Assembly (NCBI GenBank): GCA_014378125.1
Contig: JACMOG010000564.1
Location: 1 to 6,122, forward strand
Length of the DNA stretch: 6,122 bases
DNA from: Vitreoscilla sp.
GTDB lineage: Bacteria; Pseudomonadota; Gammaproteobacteria; Burkholderiales; Burkholderiaceae
Direction: 5' to 3'
The notes under the pieces were generated by a model that had not been told where the DNA came from, made no database searches, and was given only the letters and a program-made list of their open reading frames with translations. Shown in pieces: positions 1 through 5,519 of this stretch. Every line of letters begins with the position of its first letter. The first letter of the stretch is position 1. The translations under genes were made by a program, and so were the position numbers.

Positions 1-300
1 GGCGTCGTGCAAGGCGCGGGCGCGTCCGCGCAAGGCCACCAGGCCGGCAAGCTGGCCCGCCTGCGCCAGCGCGACGGCCTCGGCCACCGGCAGCGTGGAT
101 GCCGTGCGCAGTTGTCGCGCCGTCCACCAGGCCACCGCGGTGCCCAGCGCCGCCACCACCGCCAGGATGCTGCGCGCGGCCACCGATCGGGCGACATCGG
201 CCTCCCCCTGGGCCGCGGCCAAGACGAAGAACGCGACGCCGATCACCGGCGCGGCGCCGACCAGCAGTCGCCACTTGGACTCGTGCGTCGTCACCGCCAT
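1..300 (-). CDS. Partial N-terminus of a two-TM membrane protein
   Basis: The minus-strand frame is open from an ATG at 300 to the left edge, giving 100 residues of a longer protein. The start is supported by a GGGGAG ribosome binding site 9 bases upstream of the ATG. After a short polar N-terminus there are two hydrophobic segments, at about residues 12-30 and 43-61, so the protein is probably in the inner membrane. The stretch after TM2 (about 71-97, ending LVALRGRARAL) recalls the start of GIDE-type domains (PF12483, 'E3 ubiquitin ligase-like' bacterial membrane proteins), where a GYVEVxGRA-like segment follows the membrane anchor. This resemblance is weak, because the rest of the domain lies outside the window. 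It lies 209 bp downstream of the exported-protein gene on the same strand, and I cannot tell whether it is co-transcribed. Confidence 0.7.
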   Translation of the reverse strand, partial: MAVTTHESKWRLLVGAAPVIGVAFFVLAAAQGEADVARSVAARSILAVVAALGTAVAWWTARQLRTASTLPVAEAVALAQAGQLAGLVALRGRARALHDA

Positions 301-427
301 CGCGCCACTCCCCGCAGGTGGAGGTCTACCAGACGTGGGATCTTGAGCGGGGGGGCGGCGCGCGGCCATCCCGCAGATCGCATTGGGCCGACCTGCGAAC
401 GGTCGAACCGGCGTCTCCACCGGCGTG

Positions 428-453
428 GATCCTGCGACTTCGCGCAGGATGAC
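428..453. repeat. Short dispersed repeat, copy 1 (hairpin-forming)
   Basis: The core GCGACTTCGC is flanked by ATCCTGCG (429-436) and its exact reverse complement CGCAGGAT (443-450) around a 6-base loop. This makes an 8-bp perfect stem. It shares the pattern GATCnnGCGACTTCGCnCAGGA with copy 2, 49 bp away, and more loosely with copy 3 at 5785. It resembles a REP-type intergenic repeat, but no repeat family is assigned. Confidence 0.6.
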
Positions 454-476
454 TGGATCTATCAGGCGCGCCCGTC

Positions 477-501
477 GATCGGGCGACTTCGCTCAGGAGA
501 C
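477..501. repeat. Short dispersed repeat, copy 2
   Basis: This is a direct copy of the element at 428-453 (GATCGGGCGACTTCGCTCAGGAGAC). It differs in the two bases after GATC, in one base after the core and at the 3' end. The outer stem is lost, and only the inner GCGA/TCGC pairing remains. It ends 8 bp past the stop of the exported-protein gene, on the downstream side of that minus-strand gene. Confidence 0.5.
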
Positions 502-509
502 GCGCATCG

Positions 510-935
510 TCAGGGCCTCAGCGTGCCGTCGGCCACCTTCTTGCCGTCCTCGAACGCCTCGAAGGACAGCCCGTTGTCGTAGAGCTGCCAGGGCGTGGTG
601 CACAGGATCGTGCCGGTGGCGGTCTCGCCGCGCTGCAGCACCTGGCCGGCCTTGGGCAGATGGAACGCGCAGGTGTGCGGGTCGGTCTGGCCCGCGAAGC
701 GGAACTGCGGCGACCAGCCGTCGGTGACGGCGCCGTCGCGGCGCACCGTCAGCGTGGCCGGCACCGCGTGGTGCGTCGTGAACTTCATCGTGCGCACCGC
801 GGTGGGCGCGCTGGCGGCGCTGGCCGGGTAGGCGTTGGTGATGGCTTGCTGCTCGGTCGCGTGCGCGGCCGTCGCGAGTGCCAGCGCGCCCGTCGATGCG
901 AGCGTGGCCCGGCGCAGGAAGGAGGCGAAGGTCAT
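510..935 (-). CDS. Exported protein resembling EF-Tu domain III
   Basis: This 141-residue protein has an N-terminal export signal (residues 1-26, with FLRRAT, then a hydrophobic Ala-rich core, then AHA before TEQ), so the mature part is probably periplasmic. The RR pair hints at Tat export but is not a full Tat motif. I chose the ATG at 935 because it places the signal peptide at the N-terminus; the frame is open further upstream. The mature part, residues 46-139, follows the pattern of the C-terminal beta-barrel (domain III) of elongation factor Tu: GWSPQFRF (73-80) matches GYRPQFYF, TD (84-85) and LP (93-94) match TD and LP, and NGLSF (121-125) then EDGKKVADG (129-137) match DGLRF and EGGRTVGAG. 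There is no GTPase domain. Cysteines 89 and 112 could form a disulfide. The family is recognised by eye only and the function is unknown. It lies 80 bp behind the acidic-protein gene, probably in the exporter transcript. Confidence 0.85.
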   Translation of the reverse strand: MTFASFLRRATLASTGALALATAAHATEQQAITNAYPASAASAPTAVRTMKFTTHHAVPATLTVRRDGAVTDGWSPQFRFAGQTDPHTCAFHLPKAGQVLQRGETATGTILCTTPWQLYDNGLSFEAFEDGKKVADGTLRP

Positions 936-1015
936 GGTGGTTCCGTCGAGGTGAAGCGACTCGTGTCGCGATCCAGCCCGACGGCAAACGGTGGGCCTGC
1001 CGCCGCGTCGCGGAA

Positions 1016-1300
1016 TCAGCGGTCCGGCATCACATCGTCGATCATCGAGGTGGTGTTCAGCGCGTGCTGCGCCACCTGCTCGATGCTCATGCCGATCACC
1101 GACAGCGGGTACGTGCCCGACACGACGCGGTCGTACCAGATCTCGGTCGCCACGGCCTCGGGTGGCATGCCCTCCACCGCCGCGACCAGGCATTCGACGA
1201 TGGACTCCAGGCCGTCGTCGGCGTACATCTCTTCGGATTCGTAGCTCACGCGGTAGCCGAACGAGTCGGCTTCGCGGTCGATGTCGATGCGGACGATCAT
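1016..1300 (-). CDS. Small acidic protein coupled to the ABC exporter
   Basis: This 94-residue protein is rich in Asp and Glu, with no signal peptide or membrane segment, so it is probably cytoplasmic. The ATG at 1300 overlaps the stop of the ABC exporter as ATGA. An AAGGAG ribosome binding site lies 5 bases upstream, inside the end of the exporter gene. This decides the start over the in-frame ATG at 1339 and implies translational coupling. By eye the protein could fold as beta-beta-alpha-beta-alpha: strands near 2-9, 14-20 and 52-60, helices near 29-43 and 73-82. I recognise no family. The coupling suggests it works with, or is made in proportion to, the exporter. Confidence 0.85.
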   Translation of the reverse strand: MIVRIDIDREADSFGYRVSYESEEMYADDGLESIVECLVAAVEGMPPEAVATEIWYDRVVSGTYPLSVIGMSIEQVAQHALNTTSMIDDVMPDR

Positions 1301-3144
1301 GATGGCTCCTTGGCGCGTTCGCCGGTCTGCAGGCGCCACAGCGCCGCGTAGAGGCCGCCGCGGGCGACCAGTTCGTCATGGGTGCCCGACTCCGCGATGC
1401 GGCCGGCCTCCATCACATGGATGCGATGCGCCTGCCGCACGGTGGACAGGCGATGGGCGATGAGGATGCTGGTGCGGCCCTGAACCAGCTTGCCGAGCGA
1501 GCGCTGGATGGCGGCCTCGGTCTCGTTGTCGACGGCCGACGTGGCCTCGTCGAGGATCAGGATGGGCGGGTTCTTGAGGATCGCGCGGGCCAGCGCGAGC
1601 CGCTGGCGCTGGCCGCCCGACAGCTTCATGCCGCGCTCGCCCACCGGCGTGCGATAGCCCTGCGGCAGCGCGCGGATGAACTCGTGGGCCTCGGCCGCCT
1701 GCGCGGCGCGCACGACGTCGGCCTCCGACGCGTCGCTCAGGCCATACGCGATGTTCTCGGCCACCGTGCCGTCGGTGAGGAAGCTGTCCTGCGACACATA
1801 GCCGATGGCGCGTCTCAGGTCCTGCAGGTCGAGCGTGCCGATGTCGATGCCGTCGAGGCGGATGCTGCCCGGTACGGTGTCGTAGTAGCGCAGCAGCAGC
1901 TTGATCAGCGTGCTCTTGCCGCTGCCGGTGCTGCCGACGAAGGCCACGGTCTCGCCGGCGGCGATGCGCAGCGAGATCCCGTCCAGCGCGGGCCGCACCG
2001 TGCCCGAGGCGAGCGCGCCCGCGAAGGCGACGACGTCACCGCCCACCGGCGACGAGTGGTACGCATGGCGCAGGTCGTCGAACACGAGCTCCCCGCGCAC
2101 TTCCGCGCGCGGCAGCGCGCGTCCGGCGTAGGGAATCGCGATGGGCGTCTGCAGCAGGTTCATCACGCGGTCGATGGAGGCCATCGAGCGCTGGTACAGG
2201 TCGGTCATCTCGGCCAGGCGGGTGAGCGGCCACAGCAGGCGCTGCGTCAGGTAGACCAGCGCGGAGTAGCTGCCCACGCCCAGCGCGCCGTCCAGCGTCA
2301 TCAGGCCGCCGTAAAGCATGGTGACGCTGAAGCCGGCGAGGATGGCGATGCGGATCACCGGCGTGATGGCCGCCGACAGCCGGATCGCCTCGCGATTGCG
2401 CTCGCGATAGGCGATGGACGCCTGCGCGATGTGCCCGGCCTCGAAGTCTTCCGCGGTGTAGGCCTTGATGGTGGCGATGCCCTGCAGGTTGTTGTTCAGC
2501 CGCGTGGCCATCGCGCCGGCAGCCTCGCGCATGGCCGTGTAGCGCGTGGCGAGCTTGCGCTGGAACCAGAACGCGCCGTACAGGATCAGCGGCACGGGAA
2601 TGAGCGCCAGCGCCGCCAGCCTGGCCGTCAGCGCGAAGAACACGCCGCCCACCATCAGCGAGCCGACGAACACCTGGATCAGGTCGTTGACGCCGCCGTT
2701 GAGGAAGCGCTCCATCTGGTTGACGTCCTCGTTGAGCACCGCCAGCAGGTTGCCGCTGCGGTTGCGCTCGAAGTACGCCATCTCCAGCCGCTGCACGTGG
2801 GTGTAGGCCTCCATGCGCACCTCGTGCTGCAGGCTTTGCGCCAGGCCGCGCCACTTCAGTTCGTACAGGTATTCGAAGAACGACTCGCCCAGCCAGATCA
2901 CGATGGTGAGCACGGTCAGCAGCAACAACTGCTGCTTCGGGTCGACGATGCCCAGCCGCGCCACGAAGGAGGTCTTGCGATTGACCACCACGTCCACCGC
3001 GATGCCGATCAGCAGCTCGGGCAGCACGTCGAAGAACTTGTTCAGCACCGAGTAGACGGTGGCCAGGATCATGTCGCGCCGGTAGCCGCGGGCATGCGCC
3101 AGCAGGCGGCGAAGAGGATGGACGTGGAGTGCGGTGGTCGACAT
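1297..3144 (-). CDS. ABC exporter half-transporter (permease-ATPase fusion)
   Basis: This 615-residue protein has an N-terminal transmembrane domain (about 20-325, six probable helices) fused to a C-terminal ATPase, the MsbA/LmrA-like layout. It probably works as a homodimer in the inner membrane and exports a lipid, drug or peptide; the substrate cannot be read from the sequence. All ATPase motifs are intact: A-loop Tyr362, Walker A GSTGSGKST (404-412), Q-loop Gln452, signature LSGGQ (508-512), Walker B ILILDE (528-533), D-loop SAVD (536-539) and H-loop His564. The distance from Tyr362 to Walker A is 42 residues, about 17 more than in MsbA, because of a Gly/Ala/Val-rich insert at about 364-384. 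No peptidase or CLD domain is present. The ATG at 3144 has no clear ribosome binding site, but upstream extension is unlikely: the divergent DUF1697 gene starts 50 bp away. Confidence 0.97.
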   Translation of the reverse strand: MSTTALHVHPLRRLLAHARGYRRDMILATVYSVLNKFFDVLPELLIGIAVDVVVNRKTSFVARLGIVDPKQQLLLLTVLTIVIWLGESFFEYLYELKWRGLAQSLQHEVRMEAYTHVQRLEMAYFERNRSGNLLAVLNEDVNQMERFLNGGVNDLIQVFVGSLMVGGVFFALTARLAALALIPVPLILYGAFWFQRKLATRYTAMREAAGAMATRLNNNLQGIATIKAYTAEDFEAGHIAQASIAYRERNREAIRLSAAITPVIRIAILAGFSVTMLYGGLMTLDGALGVGSYSALVYLTQRLLWPLTRLAEMTDLYQRSMASIDRVMNLLQTPIAIPYAGRALPRAEVRGELVFDDLRHAYHSSPVGGDVVAFAGALASGTVRPALDGISLRIAAGETVAFVGSTGSGKSTLIKLLLRYYDTVPGSIRLDGIDIGTLDLQDLRRAIGYVSQDSFLTDGTVAENIAYGLSDASEADVVRAAQAAEAHEFIRALPQGYRTPVGERGMKLSGGQRQRLALARAILKNPPILILDEATSAVDNETEAAIQRSLGKLVQGRTSILIAHRLSTVRQAHRIHVMEAGRIAESGTHDELVARGGLYAALWRLQTGERAKEPS

Positions 3145-3158
3145 GGGCGACGAAGTGT

Positions 3159-3182
3159 ACCGACCCCGTCGCGCGGGTCGGT
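3159..3182. promoter_or_regulatory. Perfect 8-bp inverted repeat between divergent genes
   Basis: ACCGACCC (3159-3166) and GGGTCGGT (3175-3182) are exact reverse complements around an 8-base spacer. The repeat sits in the 50-bp gap between the exporter start (3144) and the DUF1697 start (3195). It covers the likely -35 and spacer of the DUF1697 promoter, so it could be an operator acting on one or both genes. The symmetry is seen directly; operator function is inferred, and no regulator gene is next to it. Confidence 0.45.
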
Positions 3183-3188
3183 GAGAAT
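3160..3188 (+). promoter_or_regulatory. Possible promoter of the DUF1697 gene (leaderless)
   Basis: GAGAAT (3183-3188) matches the -10 consensus at four of six positions. CCGACC, 17 bases upstream, is a weak -35 (three of six). The expected transcription start falls on or next to the ATG at 3195, so the mRNA may have no leader. This fits the lack of a good ribosome binding site. Confidence 0.4.
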
Positions 3189-3194
3189 GCCGGC

Positions 3195-3734
3195 ATGAAG
3201 CGCCACATCGCCCTCCTCCGCGGCATCAACGTCGGCAAGGCCAAGCGGGTCGCCATGGCCGACCTGCGCGCGCTGATGGAAGACCTCGGCTTCTCCAACG
3301 TGCGCACGCTGCTGAACAGCGGCAACGCGGTGTTCGACGCCAAGGCCGGAACCGCAGACGCCCACGCGAAGCGCCTGCGCGCCGCGATCCTCGAGCGCGC
3401 CGGCGTCGACTGCGAGGTGATCGTCAAGACCGCCGCCGACCTCGCCGCCGCCATCGCCGAACACCCGCTGCGCCATCACGCCAACGACGACGCCCGGATG
3501 CTGGTGATGTTCACGCAAACGGCGGCCACGCTCGCGGAGCTCAAGACGCTGGAGGCCGGCGACTGGTCGCCCGAGGCCTTCGCCGCGGGCGATCACGCCG
3601 CGTGGCTGTGGTGCGCCGACGGCGTCATCGAGAGCCGAGTGGCGAAGGCGGTGGGCAAGGTGTTGAAGGAGCGGGGGACCGCGCGGAACTGGGCGACGGT
3701 GCAGAAGTTGCAGGGGATGGTGGGGGCGGAGTAG
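3195..3734 (+). CDS. DUF1697 family protein
   Basis: This 179-residue protein has the usual length for the DUF1697 family (PF08002). The N-terminus carries the family signature: IALLRGINVGKAKRVAMADL (5-24), then a GFSNVRTLLNSGNAVF stretch (about 33-48). The second half (about 60-175) is the less conserved partner lobe, ending with an RNWATVQKL segment. The biochemical role of the family is not established. There is no signal peptide or membrane segment, so it is probably cytoplasmic. I chose the ATG at 3195 over the in-frame one at 3129 because homology begins immediately after it and the earlier start would lie inside the divergent exporter gene. It ends 53 bp before the toxin-antitoxin module, which has its own promoter. 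Confidence 0.95.
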   Translation: MKRHIALLRGINVGKAKRVAMADLRALMEDLGFSNVRTLLNSGNAVFDAKAGTADAHAKRLRAAILERAGVDCEVIVKTAADLAAAIAEHPLRHHANDDARMLVMFTQTAATLAELKTLEAGDWSPEAFAAGDHAAWLWCADGVIESRVAKAVGKVLKERGTARNWATVQKLQGMVGAE

Positions 3735-3755
3735 CGAAACCCGATACTGAATTGC

Positions 3756-3784
3756 TTGACGGAATGTATCCCACAGGATACATT
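3756..3784 (+). promoter_or_regulatory. Promoter of the toxin-antitoxin module
   Basis: TTGACG (3756-3761, five of six to the -35 consensus) and TACATT (3779-3784, four of six to the -10) are spaced by 17 bases. The predicted transcription start at about 3791 falls on the toxin start codon (ATG at 3788 or 3791), so the transcript is probably leaderless for the toxin. The -10 lies inside the palindromic operator. Confidence 0.7.
3763..3784. promoter_or_regulatory. Palindromic operator of the toxin-antitoxin module
   Basis: AATGTATCC (3763-3771) and GGATACATT (3776-3784) form a perfect 9-bp inverted repeat with a CACA spacer. It covers the second half of the promoter spacer and the whole -10. 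Xre-type antitoxins of HigBA-like modules usually bind such palindromes and repress their own promoter, so this is most likely the antitoxin binding site. Confidence 0.7.
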
Positions 3785-3787
3785 TCG

Positions 3788-4086
3788 ATGATGCAAGTGC
3801 AGGTGACCGAGGTCTACAGGGATTGGATTGATTCCCTCGAGGATCGCGTCGGCCGAGCGCGCATCCAGGTCCGGGTGGATCGGCTCGTCCACGGCAACCC
3901 GGGCAGTTTCGTGCGCTCACCGAGGGCGTCAGTGAGTTGAAGATCGATGTCGGGCCCGGATATCGCGTGTACTACACAGAGCGTGCTGGAGTTCTGATCA
4001 TTCTTCTGGCCCGCGGCGATAAGTCGTCCCAGGCCAAGGACATCCATCGCGCAATCTCCCTCGCCAGGGGACTTCAGGAGCAGTGA
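3788..4086 (+). pseudogene. HigB/RelE-like toxin with a frameshift
   Basis: This is the toxin of a type II toxin-antitoxin pair, a HigB-like 'addiction module killer protein' (PF05973), normally a ribosome-associated mRNA endonuclease of about 100 residues. The first frame (ATG 3788 or 3791) reads through DWIDSLEDRVGRARIQVRVD to HGNPG, then runs out of register and stops at 3938-3940, giving about 50 residues. The -1 frame resumes exactly there with QFRALTEGVSELKIDVGPGY, RVYYTERAGVLIILLARGDK and SSQAKDIHRAI, ending at TGA 4084-4086. Joined, the two parts give a full 98-residue family member, which points to one missing base (a C next to 3904). The heptamer C CCG GGC (3898-3904) sits in -1 slippage phase at the join, so recoding is formally possible. 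A broken gene or a sequencing error is more likely. The antitoxin follows after 1 base. Confidence 0.85.
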
Positions 4087-4087
4087 C

Positions 4088-4405
4088 ATGGCCAACGAAC
4101 TACCGTCGAAACGCGGCAAGACCAAGACGATTGCCTACGATGTGTCGGCGCAACTGCGCACACCGGAAGAGATGGCCGCATACCTCGATGCATGGCTCGT
4201 CGAGGCTCCCGAAGATGCCGCAGGCATCGCCCGGGCCCTGGGTGATATTGCTCGAGCCAAGGGAATGACCCAGGTCGCGCGAGACACGGGACTCAGCCGC
4301 GAAAGCCTCTACAAGGCGCTCGGCCAGAACGGCAATCCGAGCTTCGCGACCATCTTGAAGGTGGCGCGCGCTTTGGGTGTCCAGCTGCACGCTCAACCTG
4401 TTTGA
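4088..4405 (+). CDS. HigA-like Xre-family antitoxin
   Basis: This 105-residue DNA-binding antitoxin belongs to the 'addiction module antidote protein' family that pairs with HigB-like toxins; it neutralises the toxin and represses the shared promoter. The middle part (EEMAAYLDAWL, 27-37, then ALGDIARAKG, 50-59) is typical of the family. The helix-turn-helix spans about 60-79 (MTQVARDTGLSRESLYKALG), with SRESLYKAL as recognition helix, followed by NPSFATILKVARALG (83-97). An AGGAG ribosome binding site lies 7 bases before the ATG, inside the toxin's 3' end, so it can be translated even if toxin translation stops early at 3940. The gene is intact although its partner is broken. The toxin-first order and the palindrome at 3763-3784 fit a higBA-type operon. 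Confidence 0.95.
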   Translation: MANELPSKRGKTKTIAYDVSAQLRTPEEMAAYLDAWLVEAPEDAAGIARALGDIARAKGMTQVARDTGLSRESLYKALGQNGNPSFATILKVARALGVQLHAQPV

Positions 4406-4629
4406 GGTCTTGCGGAAGTCGGATACCAGCGGTGCGAGTCATGGCAGCCAGCGCGCCTCGCGATCTGCGGCGATTTCTTCGACCGGCAAGACCTGAGCTC
4501 GGCCTTCCAGGCCGCGGATGGCAAAGCGGCCGCTTCGAAGCAGGCTGCCATACTTGCCGCCAGCGGACGTCTCGATCCGCCGTGCATCTCTCAGCATCGC
4601 TTCGCGACCACCCCACCAAAGGAACGAAC
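4406..4629. other. Gap between antitoxin and exported protein
   Basis: This 224-bp stretch has no gene I can support. One plus-strand frame, in phase with the antitoxin, stays open from its stop (4403) to 4630 but contains no start codon in good context. It could be a decayed remnant, or simply chance in GC-rich DNA. I see no terminator with a T run after the antitoxin and no convincing promoter for the next gene. A CATACT hexamer at 4549-4554 has no matching -35. Confidence 0.5.
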
Positions 4630-4890
4630 ATGAATTCCAAGAACCTGCTCCGCATCGCCCTGGTCTCCGCCTCCCTTGCCTGCAGCACCCTGGCGTTCGC
4701 CGCAGCGCCGGCCTCCGCACCGGCCAAGGGCACCGGCACGGCCCAGAACCATCACTGCAAGCAGGCCGACGGCAGCATGGACATGACGAAGACCAAGAAG
4801 GCCTGCATGGCCGACAAGGGAACCTGGCTCAAGGACGGCGCCGCGGCCACGGCGCCGGCGCCAGCTGCTTCCGCAGCGGCCAAGAAGTAA
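4630..4890 (+). CDS. Small exported protein with a His/Cys/Met core
   Basis: This 86-residue protein has a clear signal peptide (residues 1-24, ending AFA before AAPAS) and is probably periplasmic. The start is supported by AAAGGA 6 bases upstream. The mature protein has a short conserved-looking core (about 40-66): HHC (41-43), MDM (50-52), ACM (58-60) and KGTW (63-66), with only two cysteines (43 and 59). Flexible Ala/Pro/Ser/Lys-rich tails lie on both sides. Cys18 lies inside the signal and SLAC is not a standard lipobox. I do not recognise a named family; the C...DG...KKxC...GxW pattern is common in small exported proteobacterial proteins. The His, Cys and Met residues could bind metal or form one disulfide, but this is a guess. 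It converges with the acetyltransferase gene. Confidence 0.85.
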   Translation: MNSKNLLRIALVSASLACSTLAFAAAPASAPAKGTGTAQNHHCKQADGSMDMTKTKKACMADKGTWLKDGAAATAPAPAASAAAKK

Positions 4891-4945
4891 GTCGGGCAGC
4901 CATCCGGCGGATGAACGGCTCTTGGTGGCAGCACCGCAGGCGTCG

Positions 4946-5461
4946 TCACGGTGGCTCGATGCCGCGTGAGTACTTGATCAATTTCACGAGCGCGCCGCCG
5001 CGCCACGGCTTCATCTCGTGCCCGACGACTTGAAACCCGTTCTTTTCGAGAACCCTGCCCGACGCCGGATTGGATTCCAGATGCCGCCCCTCCAGGACGG
5101 CGTGGCGTTGGCGGACAGCCGGATCCAGCAGAAGCAGCGCCAGCGCGCGCGTGGCGACTCCCCGTCCCCAGTAGTCCTGACCGACCCAATAGGCGACGTT
5201 GCCTGGCGCGGTGTCCATGTCCAGGGTCGAACAGGAGATCACGCCAATCAACTTGCCTGAACCCTCCGCAGCGATGGCATGGTCGATCCTGTTGGCAACC
5301 GAGGTTGCAAGTGATTCGATCCAACGGTCCGCGTCATGAAGTCCATATCCGGATGGAATCGTGGTGGTGCCGAGTGCAACGCGCCCATCCTTCAGCAGCA
5401 GCGCTATCTCTTGCGCATCCGCGCGTTGAATTTCTCTCAAGGCGATGTTCATGCTCGTCAT
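4946..5461 (-). CDS. GNAT acetyltransferase, RimJ/RimL-like
   Basis: This 171-residue protein contains a GNAT fold (PF13302/PF00583 type) and would transfer acetyl from acetyl-CoA to an amine, either a protein N-terminus or a small molecule; the substrate is not evident. The acetyl-CoA binding segment is YWVGQDYWGRGVATRAL (91-107) with the Q/RxxGxG/A-like loop at WGRGVA. The later family signature ESNPASGRVLEKNGF (129-143) is intact. Residues 5-15 (NIALREIQRAD) form the usual first strand. The start may be at 5461 or at the in-frame ATG at 5452 three codons later; neither has a strong ribosome binding site (a GGAC lies before 5461). It is cytoplasmic. It is divergent from the two-TM protein gene and convergent with the small exported protein gene. 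Confidence 0.93.
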   Translation of the reverse strand: MTSMNIALREIQRADAQEIALLLKDGRVALGTTTIPSGYGLHDADRWIESLATSVANRIDHAIAAEGSGKLIGVISCSTLDMDTAPGNVAYWVGQDYWGRGVATRALALLLLDPAVRQRHAVLEGRHLESNPASGRVLEKNGFQVVGHEMKPWRGGALVKLIKYSRGIEPP

Positions 5462-5519
5462 GGTGTCGTCCGTTGCGTAGCAAAGGCGTGCCCTCCATTT
5501 TCCTCGTCAGCGATACTTG

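Larger units (their letters stand above)
301..509. other. Intergenic gap with two repeat copies
   Basis: This 209-bp gap lies between two minus-strand genes. I see no plausible gene in it on either strand. It contains two copies of a short repeat (428-453 and 477-501), a run of seven G at 349-355, and the ribosome binding site of the downstream membrane-protein gene. No T-run terminator follows the hairpin of the first copy on either strand. Confidence 0.6.

Noticed and set aside
185..199. A further GATCGGGCGACATCG match to the repeat core
   Set aside because: It lies inside the coding sequence of the membrane protein (encoding DVARS), without the downstream CAGGA half, so it is probably chance.
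349..355. A run of seven G upstream of the left-edge gene, considered as a phase-variable tract
   Set aside because: It is short, does not sit between recognisable -35 and -10 elements, and is easily explained by base composition.
7..582. Plus-strand open frames over the left-edge membrane protein and the repeat region
   Set aside because: They are Arg/Gly/His-rich and mirror the minus-strand gene, which has a ribosome binding site and two membrane helices.
1378..3198. A 606-codon open frame on the plus strand opposite the ABC exporter
   Set aside because: Its translation is rich in His, Gln, Arg, Asp and Val repeats with no domain, which is the usual mirror of a GC-rich gene. The opposite strand encodes an exporter with every ATPase motif intact.
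2036..3454. A 472-codon minus-strand open frame across the exporter and DUF1697 starts
   Set aside because: It overlaps two well-supported genes in other frames, and its product is Arg/Pro/Ala-rich without motifs.
4406..4629. An open frame in phase with the antitoxin, possibly a readthrough extension or gene remnant
   Set aside because: It lacks a start codon, its GC3 is only moderate, and I recognise no domain. An open run of 75 codons is not rare in DNA this rich in GC.
4898..4920. A hairpin after the small exported protein, considered as a terminator
   Set aside because: The stem is only 5 bp (CATCC/GGATG) and no T run follows on either strand.
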